DNA from: Liquidambar formosana
Lineage: Eukaryota; Streptophyta; Magnoliopsida; Saxifragales; Altingiaceae
Length of the DNA stretch: 64,000 bases
NCBI GenBank assembly: GCA_039720395.1
Contig: CM077829.1
Coordinates: 26,683,842-26,747,841 of the forward strand
Direction: 5' to 3'
Under the pieces are notes generated by a model that did not search any database, was not told the origin of the DNA, and saw only the letters and a list, made by a program, of their open reading frames with translations. The position numbers and the translations under genes were made by a program. Shown here one piece after another: positions 35,488-45,141 of this stretch; the first letter of the stretch is position 1, and each line of letters starts with the position of its first letter.

Positions 35488-35506
35488 TGGTAACTCCGCT
35501 GGGGAT
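35488..35506 (+). promoter_or_regulatory. Primer binding site, tRNA-Arg type (element 1)
   Basis: TGGTAACTCCGCTGGGGAT follows the LTR end by one base. It is close to the complement of the 3' end of plant tRNA-Arg (TGGCGACTCTGCTGGGG), with about three differences. A tRNA-Arg PBS is typical of Tat/Ogre elements. Confidence 0.75.
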
Positions 35507-36020
35507 GAAGAGCTAAACTCCAAGGTATTTATTGGCTTTAATTAATTAGGAGACTTAATTGTGCAAAACCAAAATTGCACATACGCGCACAATTTTGGCA
35601 TTTATTATCCCTCGATGGTCGTCTAATTAGAGACCCGGGTTCCATTTAGTTCCTATGGGCAACTCGATTCAGCACCATCAACCCACAGCCTGTGCCACTA
35701 GCCTGTAATAAGCTAGTGAGTACGTTAACGGGTTGCTCTTTGAGCACCCTAGCCTGGGTGACCCTTGAAGGAGAAGTACCCTAATTGACCGACCACACTA
35801 ATGTCCCCCACAGACCATTGCATAGCCTTGATTGAATGTGTGTCATTATGCATGTCATGTTGCATTTGTACTTAGGCCTATGATGTTTAGGTTAGGGGGC
35901 AAAGCCCATCATTGTTTATTATTTTTTCAAGTCTAGGCCCAATTGAGAGGTGAGGTGTGTGATCATGTAATTGGACCCAAGCCCAAAAAAAAAAAAAAAA
36001 AAAAAAATCCAAAAATATCA

Positions 36021-36054
<34 letters not shown>

Positions 36055-36696
36055 GCTTGGATCCAAATGAGAATGAAAGATTGTGTGAATATTGTAATGG
36101 GCCTAGGTGCAAAAAAGGATGGACTTTGGTTGGTTAAACCCAATGTGATACTTTAACTTCATGCGTCCTTAATGTGATTCTATGGGGTTGTAGATCCATT
36201 ATCATCTAATCTTCTTAGGGGCATCTCATTGATTGTAGTCATCTTATTCATTAGGGGTCTTAGGTTCTTTGTATCTCCTTTGATGTGTGGTCTTTTAGTT
36301 AGTCCATTTTAGGGGCATTAGGCCCATTTATTTTAAGTATACATCTTTTCCTTTTTGGTTTTGTATGTTGTTATCATATCTCTTGTCTATGTCTTTAGTT
36401 GTCATTTTAGGAGTATAGGTCCATTTGCATCCTCCATATTAGGTCATTGTCATTTGTTCATCTCATTCTAAGTGTGTCTAAGTTCTCCCTTTGGTTCAAC
36501 CCTTTTAGTCTTTGTTTGTCTTCATCTTATTCTAGGGGCATGTTTGGATAGAAATTGATATGGAATCATTATGAATAATCAAAGTAAATAGCTTTTATAA
36601 GGATAAACACATTCCTTGCAGGGGTAACCAATCATTGCTTGGGTTCGTAATTCATTTGGAAGGTTAGAAAGAGCAGAAACATCACAAACCACTGAA
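35507..36696 (+). other. Leader of element 1
   Basis: Untranslated leader between PBS and gag. It contains long A tracts (35983-36007 and 36021-36051). No conserved ORF is seen. Confidence 0.55.
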
Positions 36697-37990
36697 ATGG
36701 ATGCTGAACAAGATTTGGTGAAGAAGCTGGAAGAAATGATGGCAAAGATGATGGAAAGATCAATAGCTCCTATCTTGAAAAGACTCCAGAAGATTGAAGT
36801 TAACCAAGGGTAAACAGACAGTTGAGACTGGGGAAGAGGATGAAGATTTTATTTTTGATGAAAAAAACCATGAGGACTACCTTAAGAAGAAGGAAACTGA
36901 GCCTAAGAAGAAGGAAGCTGAAGTTAAAAAGGAATTTGAAGCCGAGAAGAAAGCTAAAAAGAGAGAGGTGCAAGACATTTCTGATGAGGTAGAAAAAATG
37001 AAGACTATTTTGAGGAAATCCCAAGGTGTTGAAGAGTACATGCTAGACATGGATGAATTATGCCCATTCCTGAACGTCCAATTACCCCCAAAATTCAAAA
37101 TGCTAAAGATGGATGTATTTGATGGGACTGGTAATCCTCGCAATCACTTGAAACAGTACATTCTAGCAATGAAACCTATGAGACTTTTTGAAGAGCAAAT
37201 TGTGCATTGTTTCCCTAGAACTCTTAATGGTGATGCGATGAACTGGTACCTTTCCTTGAACAATGCGAAGACCCGAGACTGGAAGGAGCTGGCTATGGAG
37301 GTTGTGTACCATTATAACTACAATGTCCAACTTGATGTCACTTTACGAGATTTAGAGACCACTAAATAGAAGAGTAATGAGACATTCTCTGAGTTCTTGA
37401 CAAGGTGGAGGGCTAAAGCCGTTAAAATGCCCAATCATCTAACTAAGAAGGATCAGGTGTGCATGATTGTGAAGAATCTTCTGCCGATTTTTGGAAGACC
37501 ATTGATGCTGATACCATTGAAGACTTTTGAGGATTTGTATGATGTTGGTATACAAGTTGAAGATGGCATGGATAGTGGGTTGATTGACAAAAATGATGGG
37601 AAGAAGCGTGCATATGGATTTGGTAGTAATGGTAGTAAGCCGAATGAAGTGAATGCTTTTAATTCGCGTAATGGACCTAGGGAATTCTTTCCACTTGGTG
37701 TGTCCCTATCTACAGCCCTTTGGAATTTGGTGAAAAGAGGAAAGTTGAAGCCACTAGATCCTACTCCTATCAACAAATCAGCACCTAACTACAATGAGAA
37801 TGAATACTGTGATTTTCACCAGAGTTACGGCCATTATACTGATAAGTGCGGTCGTCTTTGCCATACCATTCAAGACATGATTGATTTAGGGAAGCTTCCT
37901 AAACCAGGATTGCCTAATATATCGACGAATCCACTTCCAGACTATCATGCCATGCCACCTCCAAATGGGGATGGGGCGTCGTGGATTTGA
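36697..37990 (+). pseudogene. gag of Tat element 1, broken
   Basis: The gag protein would form the retrotransposon's virus-like particle and bind its RNA. The likely start is ATG 36697 (MDAEQDLVKK), followed by a coiled-coil-like, charged N-terminus. A one-base frameshift near 36820 separates this start from the main frame. The capsid-like retrotrans_gag block follows: FDGTGNPRNHLKQY, then NWYLSLNNAKTRDW. An in-frame TAG interrupts at 37367-37369 in the middle of a DLETTK block. The second half carries FLTRWRAKA and a zinc-knuckle-like EYCDFHQSYGHYTDKC with its cysteines and histidines intact. The frame ends at TGA 37988. The gag of element 3 is clearly related. The frameshift and stop make it non-functional. 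Protease and pol are not found downstream because element 2 interrupts at 38605. Confidence 0.85.
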
Positions 37991-38604
37991 AAGAAGATGG
38001 TTGCTTAGTTTCTACAGTTCTAAGATATTATTTGAATAATTGGTCATTTTGGTTGGATTTTTATGGTTTGGAACAACTGTTTGGGATAATTATTTTGGTA
38101 TGATTGTTTCTTTTGCTTATCAGTGAATGGTTTGCATTAATTTATTGCTTGCTTTCTTCAAATTTGATGTGGTCTGCCTTTTTAGCACATGAGTTAATAT
38201 GCTTGCCCTTTTAATGCTTGAATTGCGAACAATGGAAATAAAAATGAAGAGAGGCCATCATTTCTGCTATCCTTCAAAAGAAAAGAAAAATCCCTTGCTA
38301 ACCCTTTTGAGCCTGAATAATTTCTTTTCTGATACCCTTGTCAAGGATTACCCCTTACACTAGTAGGAAATTTTAAAGAAGTGTTTGTCTGAAAGAAGGG
38401 GTAGTATATATATTGAAAGGAAAAAAAAATTGATTGAAGAAAATTGAGAAAAAGAGAAAGAAAGAAAGAAAAAAAGAAAAGGAAAAGAAAAAAAAAAAGA
38501 AAAGGAAAAAAGAAAAAAATGGTGCTAGAATGAAATAGTGAATTGATTACCAAGTTGGGAAATGAAGTGAAGGAACATCATTGAGGTAATCCTTGACAGA
38601 TAGG
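37991..38604 (+). other. Element 1 internal sequence up to the insertion of element 2
   Basis: No ORF of note. Contains a purine-rich low-complexity stretch (38418-38520). It stops at atagg (38600-38604), which would be the left target duplication of element 2. The word gtcaaggattacc at 38340 recurs in reverse complement at 38583-38595, giving a small inverted repeat. Confidence 0.5.
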
Positions 38605-38679
38605 TGTGAACCTCGGAAAATGGCCCATAAGGATTTGGCGGAAAGAGATATGGATGGGGTGAAAGACAACAAACAAAAA

Positions 38680-38689
38680 GGAGTCGCCA
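38680..38689 (-). promoter_or_regulatory. PBS-like word in U5 of element 2
   Basis: On the minus strand TGGCGACTCC, about 75 bases from the LTR end, in the same context (aatgagg before it) as in the other LTRs. Confidence 0.5.
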
Positions 38690-38809
38690 CCTCATTTTTT
38701 AGGGAAAAGAGGAAAACCACAAAAATGTTTTATTTTCAAAACCACATGACTCCATTAAAGGAAAAGCAAAGTCTTTGAAACCAGAAAATTGGATTCGGGG
38801 GCTAAGTTA

Positions 38810-38854
38810 CGATGTGGGAAGGTTCTGGGCAAAAGCCCATAGGCACCCACATCG
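38810..38854 (-). promoter_or_regulatory. LTR stem-loop of element 2
   Basis: CGATGTGGG (38810-38818) pairs perfectly with CCCACATCG (38846-38854) over nine pairs, with a 27-base loop carrying the conserved ACCTT and GTGCC words on the minus strand. Confidence 0.7.
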
Positions 38855-40621
38855 CCCGAGTTGGTCTCTTAATTTAATTGGGCTAACTTAATATCTTTTT
38901 CACTCAAATATCAACATATATCATCACAAGGCAGCATGCATAACATATATTCCATCCAATCATCCATGCATAATCACTCAAATAAAACAAAACAGAAAGA
39001 AGAAGAAAAGAAAAGAAAAGCCTAGGATACTTGGATCCTAGAATGGACTTGAGCCTCACGAAGAGCGCCTACGTACCATGCAGCGAAATACATGGATCAA
39101 AGTCCACGTAGTTCAAAAAGAAATAGGGTTACAACCTAATACAAAGCTATGGTAAATACCCTAGGTTTCCTTATTTGAAAATGTATTGATTAGTCCAAAA
39201 TCGAAAACTTCTACATGAGGAAAACCTTGATAGAAAACCAGAATTTTATTAATGAAAGAAACCTTTGATAATCACCATATGTTTGTATTAAGAAGTAACC
39301 CTAGAAGGGAGAAGAGAAAAGAAAGAAGAAGAAAGGTGAATTGGGGCACCTTCATACCCTACTTACTTGAGCGCAAAAGCTCCAAGCATTAGCTATTTCA
39401 AGCCATAGCGGCCCTATTTGCAATAGTACAAGCATTGTACTTGTTTGCACCCTTACAAGTGCACAAAACCATGCAAAAAAAGCAATATGCAAATCTGGAC
39501 AGAACCATAACAAGGCCTAAAATCATCCATTTTTCGTGCAAATAACAGGAATAATGAATAACTAAGGACTCTAACTCAATCCTACATGCAATGACCTAAC
39601 TAACATGCATAAAAACCTATCAAAGACATACTAATAAGCATAAGGGACTCCGATAATATCAATAAACATGATAGCAAATCACATTCTAACCAAAAAGATG
39701 ATATTTTATGTAAAATATGAAAATAGACCTTCCTACGGCGAGCTCTCTTAAGCAAAACTATCCTAAGATAATTTCACATAAAAAAGTCGTTATGGGGAGG
39801 TGCAATCAGCATATCCTACGTAAAATATATATACTAGAACACAATAGAAGTGATTTCATGCTTAAACACATCATAGAAGGCTCTCATGCGAAACCCTACT
39901 TAACGAAAAGGACAATTATCCTTAGAAAAGGATAATGTCTCCAAAAACCCTATAAAAACTACTATATGAATGCAAACCTAGCATGATTCAACTACATGTA
40001 GCATATATAGCATGACTATGATGAGAAACAACTCAAAAAACTAAGCTAAGCATGCTGTATGAAACTTGTGCGAATTCATGGTTATCGAAACCCTAATTTC
40101 ACAACCATGCATTAAAACCTATGAAACGACTCTAAGACATGCTCAAATTATCATGAATATCATTCATATCATATATATTAACTAACAGGAGTATCAACTC
40201 ATGACAATAATCATAGCAACCTAAACATGTGAACTATGCACGATTCAAGAGGATAGAAAAGATAATACTCTCAAATCCTTAGTAAACCAGGGATTATCAA
40301 GTATATAAAGCCATAAATCATCTCAAAATCATTCATAATGCATCCTAAAATATCGAACTAACCTAACATGTGGAGTTATTTCATGCATTAGAACCATCAT
40401 AGAAGAAGAAAGAGAAGGAGAAGTAGAAAGCTCATGTTCAGCATTAAATAGACATGTTTACCTCTTATAGACTCTTCCTTGTCTTTAAACTTCTTGTTTC
40501 CTTGCTTGCTTGGGGTTGAAGAGCCTCTCTTGATGTCTTTCTAGCTCTCCAAACTCGTAGCTCCTTCTCTCTCTAAGTATAAAGTGCAATTAACCTCCCC
40601 CCATGTGCGGAATACCATGTC

Positions 40622-40631
40622 CTTTATATAG
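40622..40631 (-). promoter_or_regulatory. TATA box of element 2 LTR
   Basis: On the minus strand ctcTATATAAAGGaca, identical to that of LTR A. Confidence 0.65.
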
Positions 40632-41604
40632 AGAACTGACCCCCTAAACCAATGGCTAAGATTAATTCATTAAACAATGATCCTAGGGCTATTAGAGACT
40701 CTCTTGGTACTCAAACAACTCAAACTTACACACTCCTAAGAGCAAACAAGTTGTTTTGGCGGAGGAAACCGTCAAAAGAGGGAAAGAAGAGTAAGAGTTT
40801 GAGTTGAGGACGGAGTCCTTGGGTGACCAACTTGCCCCGGACAGTTAGCCATCTGGGCTTGGATGGCTGACCATCCAGCCCCGGACGGTTACCCGAGGGC
40901 TTTCCCTTTCCGCTTCGGTTTTGACTCCTTCTTGCTTCAGAAGTCCTAAAATCTTCAAATTAAGTTCGATTTTGACGAAATAAAAGCCAAAACGACCGTG
41001 TTTCGAAGGGGAACACATTTTTAAGCATTTTAGGACAAAAATCCTCAACCATGGGTGCATGGTTAGGTTTTACAAAGGTGGTTAACCATAGTGTTTCACC
41101 ATCGCTAAGCTGGGTTTGTACACAAGGTCGAACCGAATGCTTTCCCAATCGAAATTCGATCTTTCTAAACATATTTAGGATATAAATAAGGCCCAATTGA
41201 AGTCAAATGAGAGAAAATTGGTTGGGTCTTATGAGTCAATTTGAGCAAACCAAGAAAGGGTCTTTTAGCCAACCCGAACCATTACGAGCCGAATTGATCT
41301 TGAACCATTAATTCATGAAATTGAACCTATATATGGACTCTATATAACCATATGAACTTGAGGGGATGACTTGGGATTCATTTCAAGGTCAAATGGAAAA
41401 TATACGGCTTGAAAGACGATTATGCCCTTAAAGTCGCAAAAGTTCTTATTGACTATCGAGATGAACTCCAAATCACTTCAAAATTCATACACATGATATT
41501 CAACGCCATAGAAACTCAATGCAAAAGACTAGACTCGAAAAGGACTCAAAATCCTACATGAAATGATATGTCCTAGCTAAGGTGACAAAAAATGGGGTGT
41601 GACA

Positions 41605-41619
41605 GAAGCCCCTCATTGG
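41605..41619 (-). promoter_or_regulatory. Polypurine tract of element 2
   Basis: On the minus strand CCAATGAGGGGCTTC directly precedes the LTR start TGTCACACCC. The core CAATGAGGGG is shared with the decayed element at 25203-25217. Confidence 0.75.
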
Positions 41620-41654
41620 TGAGCAAGTTTCACTTGTGAGCCAATGATCAAAGA

Positions 41655-42045
41655 ACAACCCATTTTTGTTCGATGGATTAATCTCATTAATACCAACAAA
41701 CTCAAATGGAACCATAAGGATAGACTTCATCATATCCAAGCACGCGATGATTTCATCGAAGCAAATAATCGATTGCATACCAACATTCGTTGGTGCGCTC
41801 ATGCAAATGCCTTTACCATGCACTAATTGCATTAGTGATATAACAACCCATTCTTGTTTGATGGATTAATCTCATTAATACCAACAAACTCAAATGGAAC
41901 CATAAAGATAGACTTCGTCATATCCAAGCATGCGACGATTTCATCGAAGCAAAGAATTGATTGCATTTCAATGCATGCCAACATTCGTTGGTGCGCTCAT
42001 GCAAATGCCTTTACCTATGCACTAATTGCATTAGTGATATCCACA
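41655..42045. repeat. Tandem duplication of about 195 bp
   Basis: The block from ttttgttcgatggattaatc through ttgcattagtgatat occurs twice, starting at about 41664 and 41857, with few changes (one copy has an extra catttcaatgca). It lies just inside the 3' LTR of element 2. Confidence 0.85.
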
Positions 42046-42239
42046 TGGTCTTCTCATGATGTGAGACTAGTTGCACTAGTGCATCACAAGGTATCCTACC
42101 AATTTCATTGGTAATTTTCAAAACGAGTTATTTCATAACTCATAGATCATCATTTTATGTGAAATCATCGTTGAATTGAATGTCCATCAATTCAAAACTA
42201 AGTGCATTTCATGCCAATCTCACTGGGGATAATAAAGAT

Positions 42240-43160
42240 AGTGAGTTATTTCATAACTCATGACTCATCATTTCATGTGAAGTTATCATTATCACATTAC
42301 TTCATGCCATTTTCAGTGGAAATGACAAAGATTAGTGAGTTATCTCATAACTCGTGAATCATCATTTTATGTGAAATAATCGTTATCACATGATTTCATG
42401 CCACTTTTAGTGGAAATAGCAAAGATAGTGAGTTGTTTCATAACTCTTGAATCATCATTTCATATGAAATTATCTTTATCACATGATTTCATGCCACTTT
42501 CAGTGGAAATAGCAAAGATAGTGAGTTATTTCATAACTCATGAATCGTCATTTCATGTGAAATTATCATTATCATATGATTTCATGCCACTTTCAGTGGA
42601 AATAGCAAAGATAGGGAGTTATTTCATAACTCATGAATCGTCATTTCATGTGAAATTGTCTTTATCACATGATATAAGACCCAATTGCAAGTCAATTGTT
42701 TCAAAATCAAGCTCATTTCTTATCATTTCATGTGAAATTATCCTTATCACATGAAATGACATTGAACTGGGAGTCATTCAACTCAAAATCAAGTTCATTT
42801 TATGTGAAATTGTCTTTATCACATGGAATGACAATGTATTGAGTGTCAGTTAACTCAAAATCAAGCTCATTTCTTATCATTTCATGTGAAATTGTCCTTA
42901 TCACATGGAATGACATTGAATTGAGAGTTAATTGATTGAAAATCAAGCTTATTTCATGTGAAATTATCTTTATCACATGATACAACATTGATTTTGAAAG
43001 TCAATTGATTGGAAAACAAAGTGCATTTCATGCCCTCTTCACAAAGATAGCAAGTTACTTCGTAACTAGCATAGCTCATGAATCATCATTTCATGTGAAG
43101 TTATCTTTATCACATGATTAGCAAGTCATTTCATGTGAAATTATCTTTATCACATGATAT
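42240..43160. repeat. 93-bp satellite-like array
   Basis: The start agtgagttatttcataactc recurs at 42240, 42334, 42427, 42520 and 42613, exactly 93 bp apart apart from the first step. Each unit has atcatcatttcatgtgaaatt, ttatcacatgatttcatgcc and cagtggaaatagcaaagat (each in shorter pieces). From about 42680 to 43160 the units become shorter and degenerate but keep tcatttcatgtgaaatta and ttatcacatga. Both words contain short dyads. It occupies the hypervariable 3' region of the element. The 118-codon open frame across it only reflects the period being a multiple of three. Confidence 0.9.
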
Positions 43161-43530
43161 GATATCACTATCATCTCCTAGAGAATTAAATTCCAAGACT
43201 TGAAAGTCAATCTATTCAACACCAAGCTCATTTCATGAGAAAGTCATTTATCATGGCTATTACAATTCCTTGTTATACGGGCAAATACAATCACCCAAGA
43301 TTCAAAAATTTCATTGAAACTTGATAAACTTGAGGGATATGTTCATCCCATAACTCAAAAAGTGACCATGAAGTCAAGTTGGAGAAGTTTAGAGGTCGCA
43401 AGCGCACGAGACGGGGCAAACGAGCAAAGTGGGCTAGGGTGACCATCTGCCCTCAGATGGTCAACCGTCTAGGGCAAGACGACTGACTGTCCAAGGGGGG
43501 ACGGTTACCCGAGCCCACCAAGGAAAAAAT
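43161..43530 (+). promoter_or_regulatory. Upstream region of the antisense PMD gene
   Basis: Plus-strand region upstream of a TATA box. It contains a dense motif cluster at 43435-43512: gggtgaccatctg, cagatggtcaacc, gtctagggcaagacgac and acggttaccc. The cluster uses the same GGTGACC/GGTTACC words as the LTR U3 regions, but about 30-100 bp from the TATA box. Confidence 0.5.
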
Positions 43531-43535
43531 CTGGG

Positions 43536-43545
43536 TTTATAAAAC
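43536..43545 (+). promoter_or_regulatory. TATA box of the antisense PMD gene
   Basis: gggTTTATAAAACcc lies 260 bp upstream of the ATG at 43800. It is followed by a C/T-rich leader (ttctctctctaaactcac and later tctctcattctctcattc) typical of a plant 5' UTR. Confidence 0.55.
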
Positions 43546-43799
43546 CCAACTCTTGCCCACTCATTCCCACATTCTCCCATTCGAAAATTAGAGAGTTTCT
43601 CTCTCTAAACTCACATCCTATCTTCTCCATCTCTCATTCTCTCATTCCTACTTTCAAAAGGATTCAATCCAAACATCAAATACACATCAAACAACAACAA
43701 ATCAAGCCCATTTAACAATCAAAACACCCAATTCAAATCATCTTGTGAAATCAAACCAAATCAAACCCATTTTTCACAAACCCAATTCCATCATCAAGA

Positions 43800-45078
43800 A
43801 TGTCATCAAGCAAGGACTCAAGCACCAAGTATCCATTCTATGGGGTCAAAAGCAAGTACAAGGCACCACTCTATGATACTCCACAAGATAGGGTGTTGCT
43901 TGAACCTGACAAACATCTCTCATTCCTCCATTCCCAATATGAAGTAAGTTTACCCAACTTAACACTTTTCTTTTGAATCTTTCGATTTTTTTTGATGAAA
44001 TTGCATTCCCTTCTACTTCTTTTGAATACCCCTTAGGTTGTTGAGTGATATCCCTTGATTTGGCAAGGATTGAACACACAAATCCTTTTCATTTGAGAGC
44101 TTGAAAAATGGCACCCACCAAGTGTTCGATAAAATGCCCAAGTGAAATAAAGATGTTCAATCTTTACCAAATCAATGTATATCAACAAGTAGACACTCAA
44201 GTGAGTAATATGCTATGATTTAGCAAGGATTGATCATATAAAATTCTTTTGTTTCAAGGCTTGGGAAGTGTCACCCCCCAAGTGTTCGATAAAATAGCGA
44301 AGTGATAAAAAAGTGTTCAATCCTTGCCAAATTAAGGCATATGAACAAGTAAACTCATAAACATCCATTAGCAATTCATTTCATGAATAAAAACAACCTT
44401 TTGACATCTTTTAGAGAATGATTTGAAATCAATTGCTAGTGTATGCTTATTATTCTATATTCTTTCAACTAACCCTCAAGGTATTTTCAATGGCTATAGC
44501 CCAACTTTCAGGACATGCGCACTCGATCTTCTATCAAAGGACTTATTGAATGGTGGTGGAATATGGAAAACTTCCAACCCATTGCTAAGGGCCATGTCGA
44601 AAAGGCTGGTTTTGGTCCATTCCTAGACTCTCTATGGAACGATCAATGTGATAGGCAAGCCTTGCTAGCCTTGTCTGAACTTTGGTGGGACACCACCAAT
44701 ACATTCCATTTTGGTTTCGGGGAGATGACACTAACCCCCAAGGACTTCACCATGATCATGGGCTTGAGCATTAAGGGCAAGAGCTTGGAATTCTATGAAG
44801 AGGCTTCCACGGATGAGGATTATCTCTTAGCTTACCTTGGAATGGAAGTTGAGGTAATCAAGAAAGTAGTGCGCCACACTTGGCTTTTCAACAAGTTTGC
44901 CAAACAAAGGGAGAGCGAGGGTGCGAGCCCCGATTGTATTACAAGGGCATTCCTTCTATACATGATCTTATGCACATTTTTTGCCAGCACGGGCGACCTA
45001 GCCCCTTTGGGTCTTCTTGCAAGCATGGAGGATGTTGGCAAGATTAGGAAATTCATCTGGCCCCGGACGATTACCTGA
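43800..45078 (+). CDS. Plant Mobile Domain protein, two exons, antisense in element 2
   Basis: Exon 1 (43800-43943) starts with ATG and encodes 48 residues (MSSSKDSSTKYPFYGVKSKY...). It ends at GAA followed by a perfect donor gtaagt. The intron (43944-44511) ends in tttcag. Exon 2 continues in phase from 44512 (DMRTRSSIKGLIEWWW...) to TGA at 45076-45078. Exon 2 has the Plant Mobile Domain hallmarks: LSELWWDTTNTFHFGFGE, then MTLTPKDFTMIMGLSIKG, then ITRAFLLYMILCTFF near the end. The domain is shared by host proteins of the MAIN/MAIL family and by transposons. The protein stops just where the family would continue after KIRKF, and the last codons (WPRTIT) overlap a ccccggacgattacctgagg stretch that resembles LTR U3 sequence, so the C-terminal half is lost or replaced. 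It lies antisense to pol between integrase and the 3' LTR. Function unknown. Exon structure is inferred from sequence only. Confidence 0.7.
43944..44511 (+). other. Predicted intron of the PMD gene, with duplicated hairpin
   Basis: Donor GAA/gtaagt and acceptor tttcag/GAC keep the frame. Inside are two copies of about 130-bp units (about 44056-44190 and 44221-44355). Each starts ggcaaggattga and ends ttcaatc(c/t)tt(g/a)cca, so each forms an inverted repeat; both contain ccaagtgttcgataaaat. Confidence 0.65.
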
Positions 45079-45141
45079 GGTTGATGCATTTTTTCATGAT
45101 TTTTCAGGAATTTTGCTATTTTGAACGGTTCTACTCCTTCT

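Larger units (their letters stand above)
38605..41604 (-). mobile_element. 3' LTR of Tat element 2
   Basis: On the minus strand it starts TGTCACACCCC at 41604 and ends GAGGTTCACA at 38605, 3000 bp with TG...CA ends. It is preceded by a polypurine tract (41605-41619), which marks it as the 3' LTR. The first 1.47 kb match LTR A in opposite orientation. It contains a motif cluster (40805-40895), a TATA box (40622-40631 on the minus strand), the conserved block near 39063-39114, the stem-loop (38810-38854) and the U5 PBS-like word (38680-38689). The element interrupts element 1. Confidence 0.85.

Noticed and set aside
35943..36156. Lysine-rich short frames
   Set aside because: Translations of poly(A) tracts in the leader of element 1.
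42398..42754. 118-codon open frame in the 93-bp array
   Set aside because: The repeat period is a multiple of three, so an open frame propagates through the array. The peptide is just the repeat unit translated.
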